Program-made: the position numbers and the translations under genes | Shown: piece by piece, positions 19,607-29,571 of the stretch | Position numbering within the stretch: the first letter of the stretch is position 1 | Layout of the letters: each line of letters opens with the position of its first letter | DNA from: Paracyclopina nana | Taxonomy: Eukaryota; Arthropoda; Copepoda; Cyclopoida; Cyclopettidae | Assembly (NCBI GenBank): GCA_019096065.1 | Contig: JAGUCH010000004.1 | Location: 5,394,001 to 5,458,000 of the forward strand | Reading direction: 5' to 3' | DNA: 64,000 nucleotides | The notes under the pieces: generated by a model | Seen by the model: only the letters and a program-made list of their open reading frames with translations | The model's database searches: none | What the model was told of the DNA's origin: nothing

Positions 19607-22600
19607 TTACTTGAATTGTTTATGTACCAGCAGATAGAGTTCGTGGCGGTTCAGCCTCAACTTTTTCAGCTCTTGTACAAAACTATCATTCAAGTGGTCT
19701 AAGCCACCTGCTTCCAGGAACTTGGAGTAATCTTGGACCGTTGCCACGTTAGTATCTTTCCTCCAAGCAGGAACCACCTTCTGTAAAATATATTTTTCAT
19801 TAGGTTTTGGCCTAGGATTCCTGAACGAGTATTTGATCCGGGCCAATTCACGTTCCTCTGGAGTGAGCGCAGACTCACGTGGATGTCCAGGATTATAGTG
19901 GATAGGTAATTTTCTATTATATCGGCGTGTTACCATCGCTTTATAATCAACTCTTGGTTTGTCTCGTAGCCCTTCACGAGGACGCTGGAGAATTTTTAGA
20001 GGTATCGCTGCAGCAGCACCTTCCGGCTCCACTTCATCACTGGCCCCAGGCACTGCGGCTTCCTTAATTGGTGATAACAATTCATCTTCCGGAGAACTAG
20101 TACTAGAAGACTCACTATCATTTTGTAACATATCTGTCTCGTATATTTGTTCCCGTGTGGGGGCTGACGGAATTACATTACTTTTTATACTTTGATTTCC
20201 ATCCTCTTCTTTGTCATTTTTCTTTGGCGACATAGAGAGTTTTTTCTTTAGTAATTGTGAGCCTCGCTTAAAGGCATCTAGAAATCGGTTTTTTGTATCA
20301 GGAGAAAACTTTCTGTTCTCCGCCATTACTTTAGATAGAGTCTCTTCAAAATCTTTCTCAGATTCAAAGGTTTCTAGCACATCAGCAATTGTAGGCTGAT
20401 ATAGTGGTTGGCTGTCTATATATTCATCATCTATGAATTCACCTACATTTTCTAGTGCTGAAGCTAGCGATTCAAGATCCGTATCAAACTTATCTTGATT
20501 TATAAGCAACGAGGCCTCGCTCACTACTTTTGAGATGTCAGCTTCTTCCTGTTCTGGGCTTTTGGGGCTGGGGCGCGGTGACCTTCGACCTCTAAAAGCA
20601 CGAGGAACTGGACTGACATCATCATTCAATAGTGTCCCAGTCATATTAGTAGGTGTACTTATTTGACTGGGGCTGCGTGGTCGAGTGGATTTCGGTACTT
20701 CGAGGAATACCTTCCCTTTTGCAGCCAAGTCTTCAAAAGTGGGTAAATCTTCCGATTGGAGAGACTTAAGCTCCTCGTAGAGGGTAGTCTCATATGTTTT
20801 GCTACTAGATTCGAGTAACTGGTCAATGAGTTTATCAGCCTTCTGTTCATCCGGAGAAAGGTACGAACCTTCCTTCATATGAGCAGAATCAGCAGAATCA
20901 GTCACACCTTCATTAGGCGGTGGTTTAGGTACATAATTGTCCCATTGCTGCTTAACAATTCTACGATTTTCCTCCTGGATGCGACGCACATCAGAGGGCT
21001 TAAACAAATCAGTAGCCTTCTTCCGCAGTATAGATCCAGAATGTTTCAAGGTTTGGTGATCCTTTATGGTAGAGGTTCCTAGCGAAGAAGTAGCAGTAAT
21101 AAGTTCTTCTGTTACGTTGGAAGCCCATTCACTTTTCGCTTCATCTCGAGCGGCAATACTTTGTGACACTCGATTTCGCAATGCATACTCATTTACTTCA
21201 GGCTCATCCTCCTCCAAGAATTTAAGCATTTCATTCCTGGAAAGACGTTGTAACATCTCATCAGGAGTGTAAGGCCGCATAAGCAAATGAGTTATCTTTT
21301 CAGGTAAGAACTTATATAACTCATGAAACCGGTACAACTTTACATGATCCAGACTGACTTCACGAGTTAGTCCATCATGCAAATAAGGTTTTACTGTCAC
21401 AGTGGAGTGGGACCCCACATCAATCACCTCAAATAGATCCTGCATGAATTTGTACCCATGCTTATTCACAGGATGTTTAATAACTAAGACTAATGAACCA
21501 ATTTCAGGTTTAAACGAAGGCCTTTCAGTGGCTTTCATTAGTTCAAAACGTCTTTGCTCTTCCTCATCATACTTCCTCATGACATCCTGCCATTCAGCTT
21601 TATGTATGATGTCCTCACTTTCGCTCAATATTTCAAAGACATCACGTCCAAGGTGGTAACCTGGCATTTTGTCAAAGAATAGAGAGAATGGAGTAGGTAT
21701 TACTTTGACTCCATTCGGGTCAGTATATGATAAATAAGTTAGTGGGCGGTTATTTATGGCATATACAGACAGTTTAAATACTTCACTCATAGGCCGCTTA
21801 TATGACTTGGAGTTTAGTATTAAAGCATTCCTCAAAACACGAACACTGTTCTCAGCATAAGCATTTGAATGTTTGTTTGGTGACAGTGTTCTGTATTGGC
21901 ACAATTCCTGTATTTTATACTTGTCAATCAAGCGCTGGAGGGCATGGTTACTAGTAAGCTGCGCTCCATTATCAGCCAATAAGGTTTTAGGCACACCAAA
22001 CAAGGAGGTTACTTCTTCCATAGCAGTAGCTACCTCCCTGTAAGTGGAATTTAACAAAGGTTTAGCTATTATCATTTTCGAATAAACATCGATAATAACT
22101 AGGCATACTTTGGCATCCTTTCCTTTGACTAAAGTTTGATCAAAGTAAGCAAGGTCAATCATAACAAGGTCAAAGGGCTTATCCGGAATACGGAATCTGC
22201 CCTTACCCACAAACCTTGTATTTGCTTGTCTATACAGTGCACAATGCATGCACGCACCTACAATTATTCTACTTATTCTAGCAGAATAAGTTGAGAACAT
22301 AGACTGTGTAAACAAGGTATTCACCTTCTTACTTCCTAAATGGTTATGTAAAAGGTGAATGCAGGCCATCAAGTAAACACAATTTTGCATGCTCATATAC
22401 ACTTTCGTGTTGGTGGCCTTCGTAAAAGGTAACTTTACATTCTTTCTAATAACAAGAAGTGCACAATCAATGACACGGTACCTGGCCGCAATACTGGTAG
22501 GTACCTCGTGTTCAGGAGTGAGAACTAACATGTTCACTAGTTTTTGAGTTTCCTCACAGTTTTGTTGCAAACGTATGAGAAGGTTGCGTGTAATTCCTGG

Positions 22601-25600
22601 TAAATGTACCGATATTTTACGCTTAACAGTAATTGCGTCAACAATAACATTGTTTTCTATGTCAAAGACAGGGGATTCAGGGTTAGCTTCACCTTCAAAT
22701 GAATGCGAAACCTCAGTTAACCTGTCAACCTCATCATCATCCTTATGACGCGCATGAAGAATAGTGGAAGTGTCATCATGAACAAAAGGTGGAGAGGAAC
22801 CTATTAGTTCAACCCACTTGTCATTCAGACATTGTAATCTTTTTTGTAGTAAAGACTTTGACATAGTACCTGAATTAACCAAAGTGTCAAATACATGTGT
22901 CAAAAGTTCCTGCGTGGTTATTACTTTAGAGGAAATTTCCTCCGGGAGTGGATAAACACCAGCATAAATGTCCTTCGTAATTTGCGATTGAATGGAATAC
23001 GGTGCAAAGAACACTGTATTTCCCTCAGTTTGATGATACTTATTCAATAATATATCAACAATTTCAATCTCAGTTCTTGGCACAGCACGTATTTTCCACG
23101 CTACTGGCAAGGAGTATATTCTCGCTGCAAGTCTGTGCGTAAAAGCATCTTTACCAGTAAATGAGCTAGCCAGTATACTGGCAATCGATAGACAATCAGT
23201 TACTATCACTAACCGCTCATACGCAAAGAGTATACTTTTATAGTGGTGTATCATCATTAATACACCTAATGCTTCTCGCTGAAACGAGTGGTAAGACAAG
23301 CACACTGACAATGGGAATCTAGCACTGTGAGCCCCAACACACACTGCCTTCCCATTGGCATCAATTTCCATAAGTAGAGCTGAGGTACTTATTACACCCG
23401 AGTCTACTACTAAATACGCTTCCTTGAAGTTAGGCAAGGCCAAGGACATTCCTGTCTTTATTTCCTCTATAACCTTGTAAAAGCATTTTTCTTGAAAAGG
23501 GGAGAAGTTAAACTTCCCTGTTTTCCCCTGTTTAGTTGCCATTACATCCAATAGAGGTGCCGTGTAAGTGGCCATGTTAGGACAATATTGGCTTAACCAG
23601 TTGGTCATACCAATGAACTTTTGTAATTGCTTCTTTGTTGAAGGCATCGGGAAGTCATCAAACGCAGTCCTGTATTTATCAGGCATCTGCATCGTCATAA
23701 CTCCATGCTCATCAATTTTTATGAGGTGTCCAAGGACTGTAGCTTCCTTGACCCCTAATTGAGTCTTTTTGATTTGTAATAATGCATTTAGTTCCCTTAA
23801 ACTGTCAAACAGTTTCCTGAGATCACCTAAATGCCTCTTATAATCGTCTAGAGTTGCCGGCTTCGGTTTGTCCGGATTCTTGCAAGAGACCAATAAATCG
23901 TCTACATAGACACAAGTGAAAGGTAATATTTCAGGATTAATTGCCTGAATTAATAAAGATGAAAATTCTCTCACAGCCAAGGCCGTACCCTGCAATATAG
24001 CCTTACTTTTCAAATAAAGGCCTCTATACCTAGACCGTGGTGACGTCACAGCTAGGCAGCACATATCTGCACTGTCAGAATCGACAGGTAAATTGTCATA
24101 TCCTGAGGTGACATCAAAAGATGACATCAAACATGAGTTCGAAAGCATCCCTAATAATGTAGGAATAGGTGGAACAATATGTTCAGATGGCGTGAAAATT
24201 AGGTTCTTATTAAAGGACGTCAGGTCCACTAATAACCTAGGTTTACGTTGTTTCATAGGTAACTTTTCATCGTTTGGCCTTGATGTCAAGAAGCAAGGAC
24301 AAGCAGAGTACCTATTCAAAGACTTATCTACTATCTCAATTAGACCAGAAGATAACATCAATGATATCTTTCTATCCACTTGAGTGGTTTCATATTCAGA
24401 CATGTTAAACACCTTCGGTACCAGGGGTTTATTGTCCTTCAATTGAAACTTTACGGGGTCCACATTCCATAACCTAAAAGATCTCGGATCATCAGAGAAG
24501 ATGTCCTTATATTCTATCAATATATTCCTGTAGTCTTCTCTGACTTCCACTGGTATGTGGTCCAGGTCAAACTTTAAGACGGTGTCAAGTTCCAATGGAA
24601 AGGTGTAGCCAGCTACTCCATTTAGAACTCGATGTGGGTCAAATTCACTAGGGAACTGCAATAAAAGGTTATAAACCTCTTCATACAGCCTCTGATTCTT
24701 TGCCTCGTCTTGCGTTATTTCTAAAGAAGCGGACACTAGGTCCAATTCAGATGGGTTTTTAATTACCGTTTGCCTGACACAAAGATCAGCTATAGGGCCT
24801 TCATATATTGTAGTGTAACTTTTACACACTATCTTAGACCCAGCACGGTTAGCTAGACAAAGAGCACAAGCACAATTTTCTGGCTTAAACTCAAAAGGTA
24901 TAAAACCACCAAACTTTGTCTTTATATCCTCAAATGTAGATTCATGTGGATACATAGGCAAGCCCGATAGTAATAACAATGCAGAAGACACTGCTAAACA
25001 CACAGGTTCTTCTACTGACACATCACCATCCATTAAGGTTCTCACCCATATATTATCAGCCACACATTTGTAACGTAAGTGGCCAAATATATTGTAAACT
25101 AAGGTAGCCATGTAACCAACATCCCTTGATTTGGGGCAAGGCACATGGATCATTAGTTCTATATCATTTGCTATCTTATACATGACGGTGGGAGCACCCA
25201 AGATAGTGAATTCGTAATATTTATCATTTCCATTTCTTTGATAAGCAACAGGAAAGCAATCATAACTATGAACCATGATAGTTAGCACCACTCTCTCCAT
25301 ACCAGCCAGGTAATTCTCTATAGGAGTGAGAGCTATAGTCCTACATTTATCATGAACGTTTTTGTATTTTACCCAAACTACACTTAGTTTTTCAACTATA
25401 GAGTTGAGCTTTAATATAATCCGCTTTTGTTCCCCAGACAATAATTTGTCACTAGGGACAACAACTACCCATGGTAGGCTATTCCAGTTCCATTTACTGA
25501 CAAACTCTATCAATAAGTCATCAGTGATTTCCTCAAAACCATCAGATTGGTTAGAGGCAATGAAAACATGGTTCCAATGTCTGGTTAGCTTTTGTTTAAC

Positions 25601-27088
25601 ATTACCCTTTATGTGAACTTGTTCATTAAAGGTGTGCATGTCAGTGAAAGCTAATCCATTTATGTCAACAAATTGCACCAAAATATGCGTGTCAATAAAC
25701 TCACAATAGCAAGTGTCCACTATATGGTTCAAAGACTTTAAACTGAGGTTTAACTTATGCACTATTTGGGTAGGCTTATAGCGTTGTTTCTTAACAATAT
25801 TAGCCTTTCCTATGATAGAATGAGCCTCAATGTAAATGGGCTCGTCAGAATTATTACCTATCTGCACTGGAAAAGTGCCCTTCCGGGTCACAGAAGTAAC
25901 ACATCCTTCAGCAGTAGCGCTGGTATAATCCTCATCCGGACTAAATTCCAAACACTTATCATGAAAGCTAGAGTAAACGCTTTTACTTTCTGGCTTTACT
26001 TTAACTTCATCATGGTCCACTTCGGCGTCTGAATCACCAAGAATGGGCTCAGCTACCAAAGGTATCTCATGCGGAAAGCTAGCATTAACTGTCACTTCCC
26101 TTCCAGGTAGCACAGTAATACTTTCATTTATAGCTACAGGGTAAAACGCTTCCTTAGTAAGGACTAGGGGAATCTTTTTATATTTTATTCGCCCTGGGAA
26201 ATCAATAAAATGACTTCCATCCCTACTAGTCAAGCGTATGTTGTTATCTACTAATAACGAATTCCCAATCATAAGCAGGGTCTCACAGTCAGAGACTAAG
26301 AACACTGCTTGTCTAATCAGTACTCTATTGTTAAAGGCGACTTGCAGAACCACGCCTTCAGTGCTGGGAAATTCTTCCCCATTGAAATTCTTAATAAGAT
26401 AATTGGTTTGAACTCGCGGTAATGAGTAACCCAATTTTTCTTCAACTAACCTTACTAGTGTGCGAGATATGATTTGAACCATTGCTCCACTGTCAAATAA
26501 GGCATGAAGTCTTATCTGGCCTGTAATTTGGACAGGTATGTAGTACCTTTCACACACATTGTGTAGTTTTAAGGAAAATACACTTAGCGTGTCATCATCT
26601 TTAATGATCCCTTCTGGCTGTACATTTTCATCCGGAGTTTCAATGCAGCCAGCAGTTAGCTTCGCCACATGTACAGGTACATCATACGTGTGGGATGTGT
26701 CTGGGAAAAACCAGCACATACACCAGCATACCATTATTATAATGTATACTATCGCTACAGGCACGACTTGGTCATAATTGTTCAGCCACAGCACCAAAGC
26801 TAGCATCACAATTACCCATAACAATATTCCTTTCCACATCCTAGGTGGGGTTAACCCATCTTTAGTCTCATTCATGTACTGAGAACCAGATATGGCCAAA
26901 ACAATGGCACTTGAGGTTTTTTCATCAGGCCTCTTTGCGCACTGTTTTCTCTTTTCTGAGAGTGCTTTTAGATGATCAAAATACACTCTCCCTACTTCTT
27001 TGTTACATTCTCCACGCATAAATGAGGGCAGAACATAACAATCATCAAGTGTAGTGTCTGTTTTAGGTTCTTCTTCCATTTCAGACAT
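19607..27088 (-). CDS. pol: Pol polyprotein: membrane segments, protease, RT, RNase H, integrase, long tail
   Basis: The frame is open from 27118 (2,503 codons), and the first ATG is at 27088. Residue numbers below count from 27118. Two adjacent hydrophobic segments (about 95-112 and 119-138) precede the protease active site DSG (209-211). RT has FDVTSGYDNLPVD and the catalytic YVDD (1071-1074; bases 23897-23908). RNase H carries D/E/D residues near 1239, 1281 and 1306. Integrase has an HHCC zinc finger (about 1580-1635) and the catalytic triad D1655, D1716, E1756. After integrase a further ~600 residues, Ser/Pro/Lys/Glu-rich, have no domain I recognise. The domain order fits Ty3/Gypsy or BEL/Pao elements. 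Membrane segments before protease and the long tail are unusual. The ATG overlaps the stop of the previous frame as TAATG. Confidence 0.92.
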   Translation of the reverse strand: MSEMEEEPKTDTTLDDCYVLPSFMRGECNKEVGRVYFDHLKALSEKRKQCAKRPDEKTSSAIVLAISGSQYMNETKDGLTPPRMWKGILLWVIVMLALVLWLNNYDQVVPVAIVYIIIMVCWCMCWFFPDTSHTYDVPVHVAKLTAGCIETPDENVQPEGIIKDDDTLSVFSLKLHNVCERYYIPVQITGQIRLHALFDSGAMVQIISRTLVRLVEEKLGYSLPRVQTNYLIKNFNGEEFPSTEGVVLQVAFNNRVLIRQAVFLVSDCETLLMIGNSLLVDNNIRLTSRDGSHFIDFPGRIKYKKIPLVLTKEAFYPVAINESITVLPGREVTVNASFPHEIPLVAEPILGDSDAEVDHDEVKVKPESKSVYSSFHDKCLEFSPDEDYTSATAEGCVTSVTRKGTFPVQIGNNSDEPIYIEAHSIIGKANIVKKQRYKPTQIVHKLNLSLKSLNHIVDTCYCEFIDTHILVQFVDINGLAFTDMHTFNEQVHIKGNVKQKLTRHWNHVFIASNQSDGFEEITDDLLIEFVSKWNWNSLPWVVVVPSDKLLSGEQKRIILKLNSIVEKLSVVWVKYKNVHDKCRTIALTPIENYLAGMERVVLTIMVHSYDCFPVAYQRNGNDKYYEFTILGAPTVMYKIANDIELMIHVPCPKSRDVGYMATLVYNIFGHLRYKCVADNIWVRTLMDGDVSVEEPVCLAVSSALLLLSGLPMYPHESTFEDIKTKFGGFIPFEFKPENCACALCLANRAGSKIVCKSYTTIYEGPIADLCVRQTVIKNPSELDLVSASLEITQDEAKNQRLYEEVYNLLLQFPSEFDPHRVLNGVAGYTFPLELDTVLKFDLDHIPVEVREDYRNILIEYKDIFSDDPRSFRLWNVDPVKFQLKDNKPLVPKVFNMSEYETTQVDRKISLMLSSGLIEIVDKSLNRYSACPCFLTSRPNDEKLPMKQRKPRLLVDLTSFNKNLIFTPSEHIVPPIPTLLGMLSNSCLMSSFDVTSGYDNLPVDSDSADMCCLAVTSPRSRYRGLYLKSKAILQGTALAVREFSSLLIQAINPEILPFTCVYVDDLLVSCKNPDKPKPATLDDYKRHLGDLRKLFDSLRELNALLQIKKTQLGVKEATVLGHLIKIDEHGVMTMQMPDKYRTAFDDFPMPSTKKQLQKFIGMTNWLSQYCPNMATYTAPLLDVMATKQGKTGKFNFSPFQEKCFYKVIEEIKTGMSLALPNFKEAYLVVDSGVISTSALLMEIDANGKAVCVGAHSARFPLSVCLSYHSFQREALGVLMMIHHYKSILFAYERLVIVTDCLSIASILASSFTGKDAFTHRLAARIYSLPVAWKIRAVPRTEIEIVDILLNKYHQTEGNTVFFAPYSIQSQITKDIYAGVYPLPEEISSKVITTQELLTHVFDTLVNSGTMSKSLLQKRLQCLNDKWVELIGSSPPFVHDDTSTILHARHKDDDEVDRLTEVSHSFEGEANPESPVFDIENNVIVDAITVKRKISVHLPGITRNLLIRLQQNCEETQKLVNMLVLTPEHEVPTSIAARYRVIDCALLVIRKNVKLPFTKATNTKVYMSMQNCVYLMACIHLLHNHLGSKKVNTLFTQSMFSTYSARISRIIVGACMHCALYRQANTRFVGKGRFRIPDKPFDLVMIDLAYFDQTLVKGKDAKVCLVIIDVYSKMIIAKPLLNSTYREVATAMEEVTSLFGVPKTLLADNGAQLTSNHALQRLIDKYKIQELCQYRTLSPNKHSNAYAENSVRVLRNALILNSKSYKRPMSEVFKLSVYAINNRPLTYLSYTDPNGVKVIPTPFSLFFDKMPGYHLGRDVFEILSESEDIIHKAEWQDVMRKYDEEEQRRFELMKATERPSFKPEIGSLVLVIKHPVNKHGYKFMQDLFEVIDVGSHSTVTVKPYLHDGLTREVSLDHVKLYRFHELYKFLPEKITHLLMRPYTPDEMLQRLSRNEMLKFLEEDEPEVNEYALRNRVSQSIAARDEAKSEWASNVTEELITATSSLGTSTIKDHQTLKHSGSILRKKATDLFKPSDVRRIQEENRRIVKQQWDNYVPKPPPNEGVTDSADSAHMKEGSYLSPDEQKADKLIDQLLESSSKTYETTLYEELKSLQSEDLPTFEDLAAKGKVFLEVPKSTRPRSPSQISTPTNMTGTLLNDDVSPVPRAFRGRRSPRPSPKSPEQEEADISKVVSEASLLINQDKFDTDLESLASALENVGEFIDDEYIDSQPLYQPTIADVLETFESEKDFEETLSKVMAENRKFSPDTKNRFLDAFKRGSQLLKKKLSMSPKKNDKEEDGNQSIKSNVIPSAPTREQIYETDMLQNDSESSSTSSPEDELLSPIKEAAVPGASDEVEPEGAAAAIPLKILQRPREGLRDKPRVDYKAMVTRRYNRKLPIHYNPGHPRESALTPEERELARIKYSFRNPRPKPNEKYILQKVVPAWRKDTNVATVQDYSKFLEAGGLDHLNDSFVQELKKLRLNRHELYLLVHKQFK

Positions 27089-27315
27089 TACCTTCGTGCT
27101 TGTCTCGACTTCCAGCACGGTAATCCATTTATGACCTTGTGTAATCCTTTACAAGATATACACACAGTGCCATCCTTTTTTAACTCATCCAGTGAAACAC
27201 CTGGATAGTTCTCGCAACTTTTGGCATAGTGGGTCCCATTGCAGAACAGGCATCCACCTGTTTCAAATGGGTTTCCATGGCAGCTTACTAATGTCGATAT
27301 TAAAGGTAGCTGCAA
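27088..27315 (-). CDS. Nucleocapsid-like zinc-knuckle frame
   Basis: This short frame contains CLFCNGTHYAKSC (C-x2-C-x3-H-x4-C), and about 30 residues later CISCKGLHK... C. The pair resembles the twin zinc knuckles of BEL/Pao Gag proteins, which bind the RNA genome. It has no trustworthy start codon and is in the +1 frame relative to the capsid-like ORF it overlaps (27263-27315). It is therefore probably the C-terminal part of Gag reached by frameshifting or splicing. Its stop TAA shares one base with the Pol ATG (TAATG at 27090-27086). Confidence 0.7.
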   Translation of the reverse strand: MQLPLISTLVSCHGNPFETGGCLFCNGTHYAKSCENYPGVSLDELKKDGTVCISCKGLHKVINGLPCWKSRQARR

Positions 27316-28369
27316 TTCTTTTAGATCGCTCAGCCTCAGTCTCGGCTTTTAACGCCGCTACTTCAGCAGTTTGGCGTTCCAATTCTGTATTCTTTCTAGC
27401 CAACTCACCATGCAGAGCACTTATTATTTTGGCACTCTTTGAGCTAACATGTGACATCACTGATAGCATGCTAGCACTGTCCAAATTGTCCTCATCAACT
27501 TCAACCATAGCAAGATGGGCTTTGTGTTTAACAGCTGGGGCCATAGGTAGCCTAGCATCTCTAGCCCCTCTGTCTCGCTCAGTTTTCGGTATGTGAGTCC
27601 CCACATGGCCCCCAATTACCTTGACCATCTCCGATAGAGCGGCCATGCTCCTCAGGGGCGTACCTTGTTTCAACAGATGCTCATGGTATATATTGATATA
27701 CCCTTGGTATTGTTGAGGCCAATGCCTTTTCAGTAGGGCATGTGCATCAGTGATCGTCTCAGAAATGGCATGTGCTTTGCCATCTCCATCCATAGAGTCT
27801 CTATGGATTCGCAACCTGAGTTTATACAATTCCCTAACGGATTGATCAAAAGTCTGGGTGGGGTTCCTGATGATGTTATGTATTCTTACAAACTCATCTA
27901 CCTCCTGGACATTCTTGGTGTAAGCATAGATGTCATTCCAAAGGATCTCTACGCCTTCACTTGCCACACCTCTGAAGTACTCAGCTGTGCTTGCAGTAGC
28001 CCCTTCGCATAAACCTTCAATTATAGCATCATGGCTCCAGTCATACCGGCGGGCCAGTGTGCTCACTGTGCGCAAGAATTCTAGCACACTATCAGCAGTA
28101 TTAGAAGAACTTTGCATATCGAACCTCTTAGCGTACTTTGCTCTGATCTCCTTGAGGGCACTAGTATTGGCAAATTTCAGATGCCCATTAGGAGGCAAAG
28201 GTATATAATCCTTATTGTATTTAGGATCATACACACTTTTCGAATGTTCGGAGTACGAGGGAACAGCATAGCTCACCTCAGGGCTTTTTAAGTGACATTC
28301 CACAAAGATTTTGCGCTGCAATGGGGTGAACTCAGGTCTGGTCTGCAAGGCCTGAAATAGTTTTGCATC
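27263..28369 (-). CDS. gag: Capsid-like Gag frame
   Basis: This is a mainly helical protein. A region around residues 80-220 resembles retrotransposon capsid domains in its helical pattern (FLRTVSTLARRYDW ... LWNDIYAYTK), and a coiled coil lies near the C-terminus. Open sequence starts at 28369 but no ATG lies near the beginning, so expression probably depends on the upstream ORF (28288-29571), with which it overlaps in the -1 frame. No canonical slippery heptamer was found in that overlap. It leads directly into the zinc-knuckle frame, the expected Gag order. Capsid assignment rests on position and helix pattern rather than a sequence match I can name. Confidence 0.6.
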   Translation of the reverse strand, partial: DAKLFQALQTRPEFTPLQRKIFVECHLKSPEVSYAVPSYSEHSKSVYDPKYNKDYIPLPPNGHLKFANTSALKEIRAKYAKRFDMQSSSNTADSVLEFLRTVSTLARRYDWSHDAIIEGLCEGATASTAEYFRGVASEGVEILWNDIYAYTKNVQEVDEFVRIHNIIRNPTQTFDQSVRELYKLRLRIHRDSMDGDGKAHAISETITDAHALLKRHWPQQYQGYINIYHEHLLKQGTPLRSMAALSEMVKVIGGHVGTHIPKTERDRGARDARLPMAPAVKHKAHLAMVEVDEDNLDSASMLSVMSHVSSKSAKIISALHGELARKNTELERQTAEVAALKAETEAERSKRIAATFNIDISKLPWKPI

Positions 28370-29571
28370 TCAATGACCTTTTTTCCAGGTGACAACTCCG
28401 GATCCACCATTTGCAACACAACTCGCCTAGCAGATTCAACATCTATTATTTCATTAATATTGATAGCTTCAATCCTTTCATCCAGTGGGGCATCTTCATG
28501 GTAGACCGACTCAGCCACTGGTACTAATGAATCCTTGGACGCAGCATCAGCTAATTTCAAAACCCGTTCAAGGTTTCGTTCGTAAATATCATTTGGGTCA
28601 GCCCCAAACATGTGCTTTGCAGTCATTTGGGCAGTAGCTATTATTTTATTAGCAGTGCTCGCATCATGCAACGCAGTGTAATGGGCTCGCACCACACCCA
28701 AGTCATATGGACTCAAGGTCTTTCCTTTCAACAATTTCATTACTGTGGTTTCTACCACCTTACCAGGGGGCAGAACCACCGAATTATTTAGGACAGTCAA
28801 GTCTTTCAAAGTCATTTTAGTAGAAGTGAGGATTGATTTTTGGCCATCTTGGAACCCAACCTTCTTGGGGATGGCCGACAGGTCCAATGACTTGTTTTTA
28901 TTAGCATCCTTTGGCGGATCCTCCACTGCAAACGAAGTGGAGATCACTAGTCCTTCTTCCTCATCAGGTTCTAAGAAGAAGTCAGGCCGTAATCCAAACA
29001 AAGCAGCAACAGCATCTAATCCTGTTGCTGGGTTAGTAAGTTTCTCTTTATTAATCATGGTACTCAGAGCTGTTATTATTGGCTCCAATTCCTCATTAGG
29101 GCTAGCAAAGTCCTCTTCACCAGCATCAGTAGACCTGTTAAGAATGATCGTTTTCTTCTCCCTGAATGCTTTATTCAAATACTCCATACCAAAACAATAG
29201 AGGAGCAAAGCACACGTAGCCGAATTGCGATCAGGAGGGTCAATTGCATTGACATACCTGACCACCACCATAATCTGTCTAATAGGATCATCCTGGGGCA
29301 TTTGCTCTATGATTTTCATAATATGCAAATCAAGAGAAAGGGGCTCCTCGGTGTTTAGGACAATAATTTGTGTAGCATTCCATGCCCTTACCACCTCTGT
29401 CTTGGTGACATTCAAGGTACCAGTAGACGTTGGGTACTTGACCCACGATAGAAAGTCCTTCACTGCCTCCCTGCTTCCCCCAGTAGGAGTGCAAGGTTTC
29501 AGCAGTTTCCCCAAAGCAATCTCAGTGACTTCCAAGTGCACTCGAAGTGCATTTTTCAAATCACGAGACAT
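28288..29571 (-). CDS. Gag-region ORF 1, 427 aa, unrecognised
   Basis: This is the first sense ORF after the leader. It starts at an ATG in acceptable context (29571) and ends at TAA (28288-28290). It is a soluble, helical, charged protein with no signal peptide, membrane segment or zinc finger. By position it would be a matrix-like or additional N-terminal Gag part. Because a separate capsid-like frame follows, it is extra compared with most LTR retrotransposons. No family recognised. Confidence 0.65.
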   Translation of the reverse strand: MSRDLKNALRVHLEVTEIALGKLLKPCTPTGGSREAVKDFLSWVKYPTSTGTLNVTKTEVVRAWNATQIIVLNTEEPLSLDLHIMKIIEQMPQDDPIRQIMVVVRYVNAIDPPDRNSATCALLLYCFGMEYLNKAFREKKTIILNRSTDAGEEDFASPNEELEPIITALSTMINKEKLTNPATGLDAVAALFGLRPDFFLEPDEEEGLVISTSFAVEDPPKDANKNKSLDLSAIPKKVGFQDGQKSILTSTKMTLKDLTVLNNSVVLPPGKVVETTVMKLLKGKTLSPYDLGVVRAHYTALHDASTANKIIATAQMTAKHMFGADPNDIYERNLERVLKLADAASKDSLVPVAESVYHEDAPLDERIEAININEIIDVESARRVVLQMVDPELSPGKKVIEMQNYFRPCRPDLSSPHCSAKSLWNVT

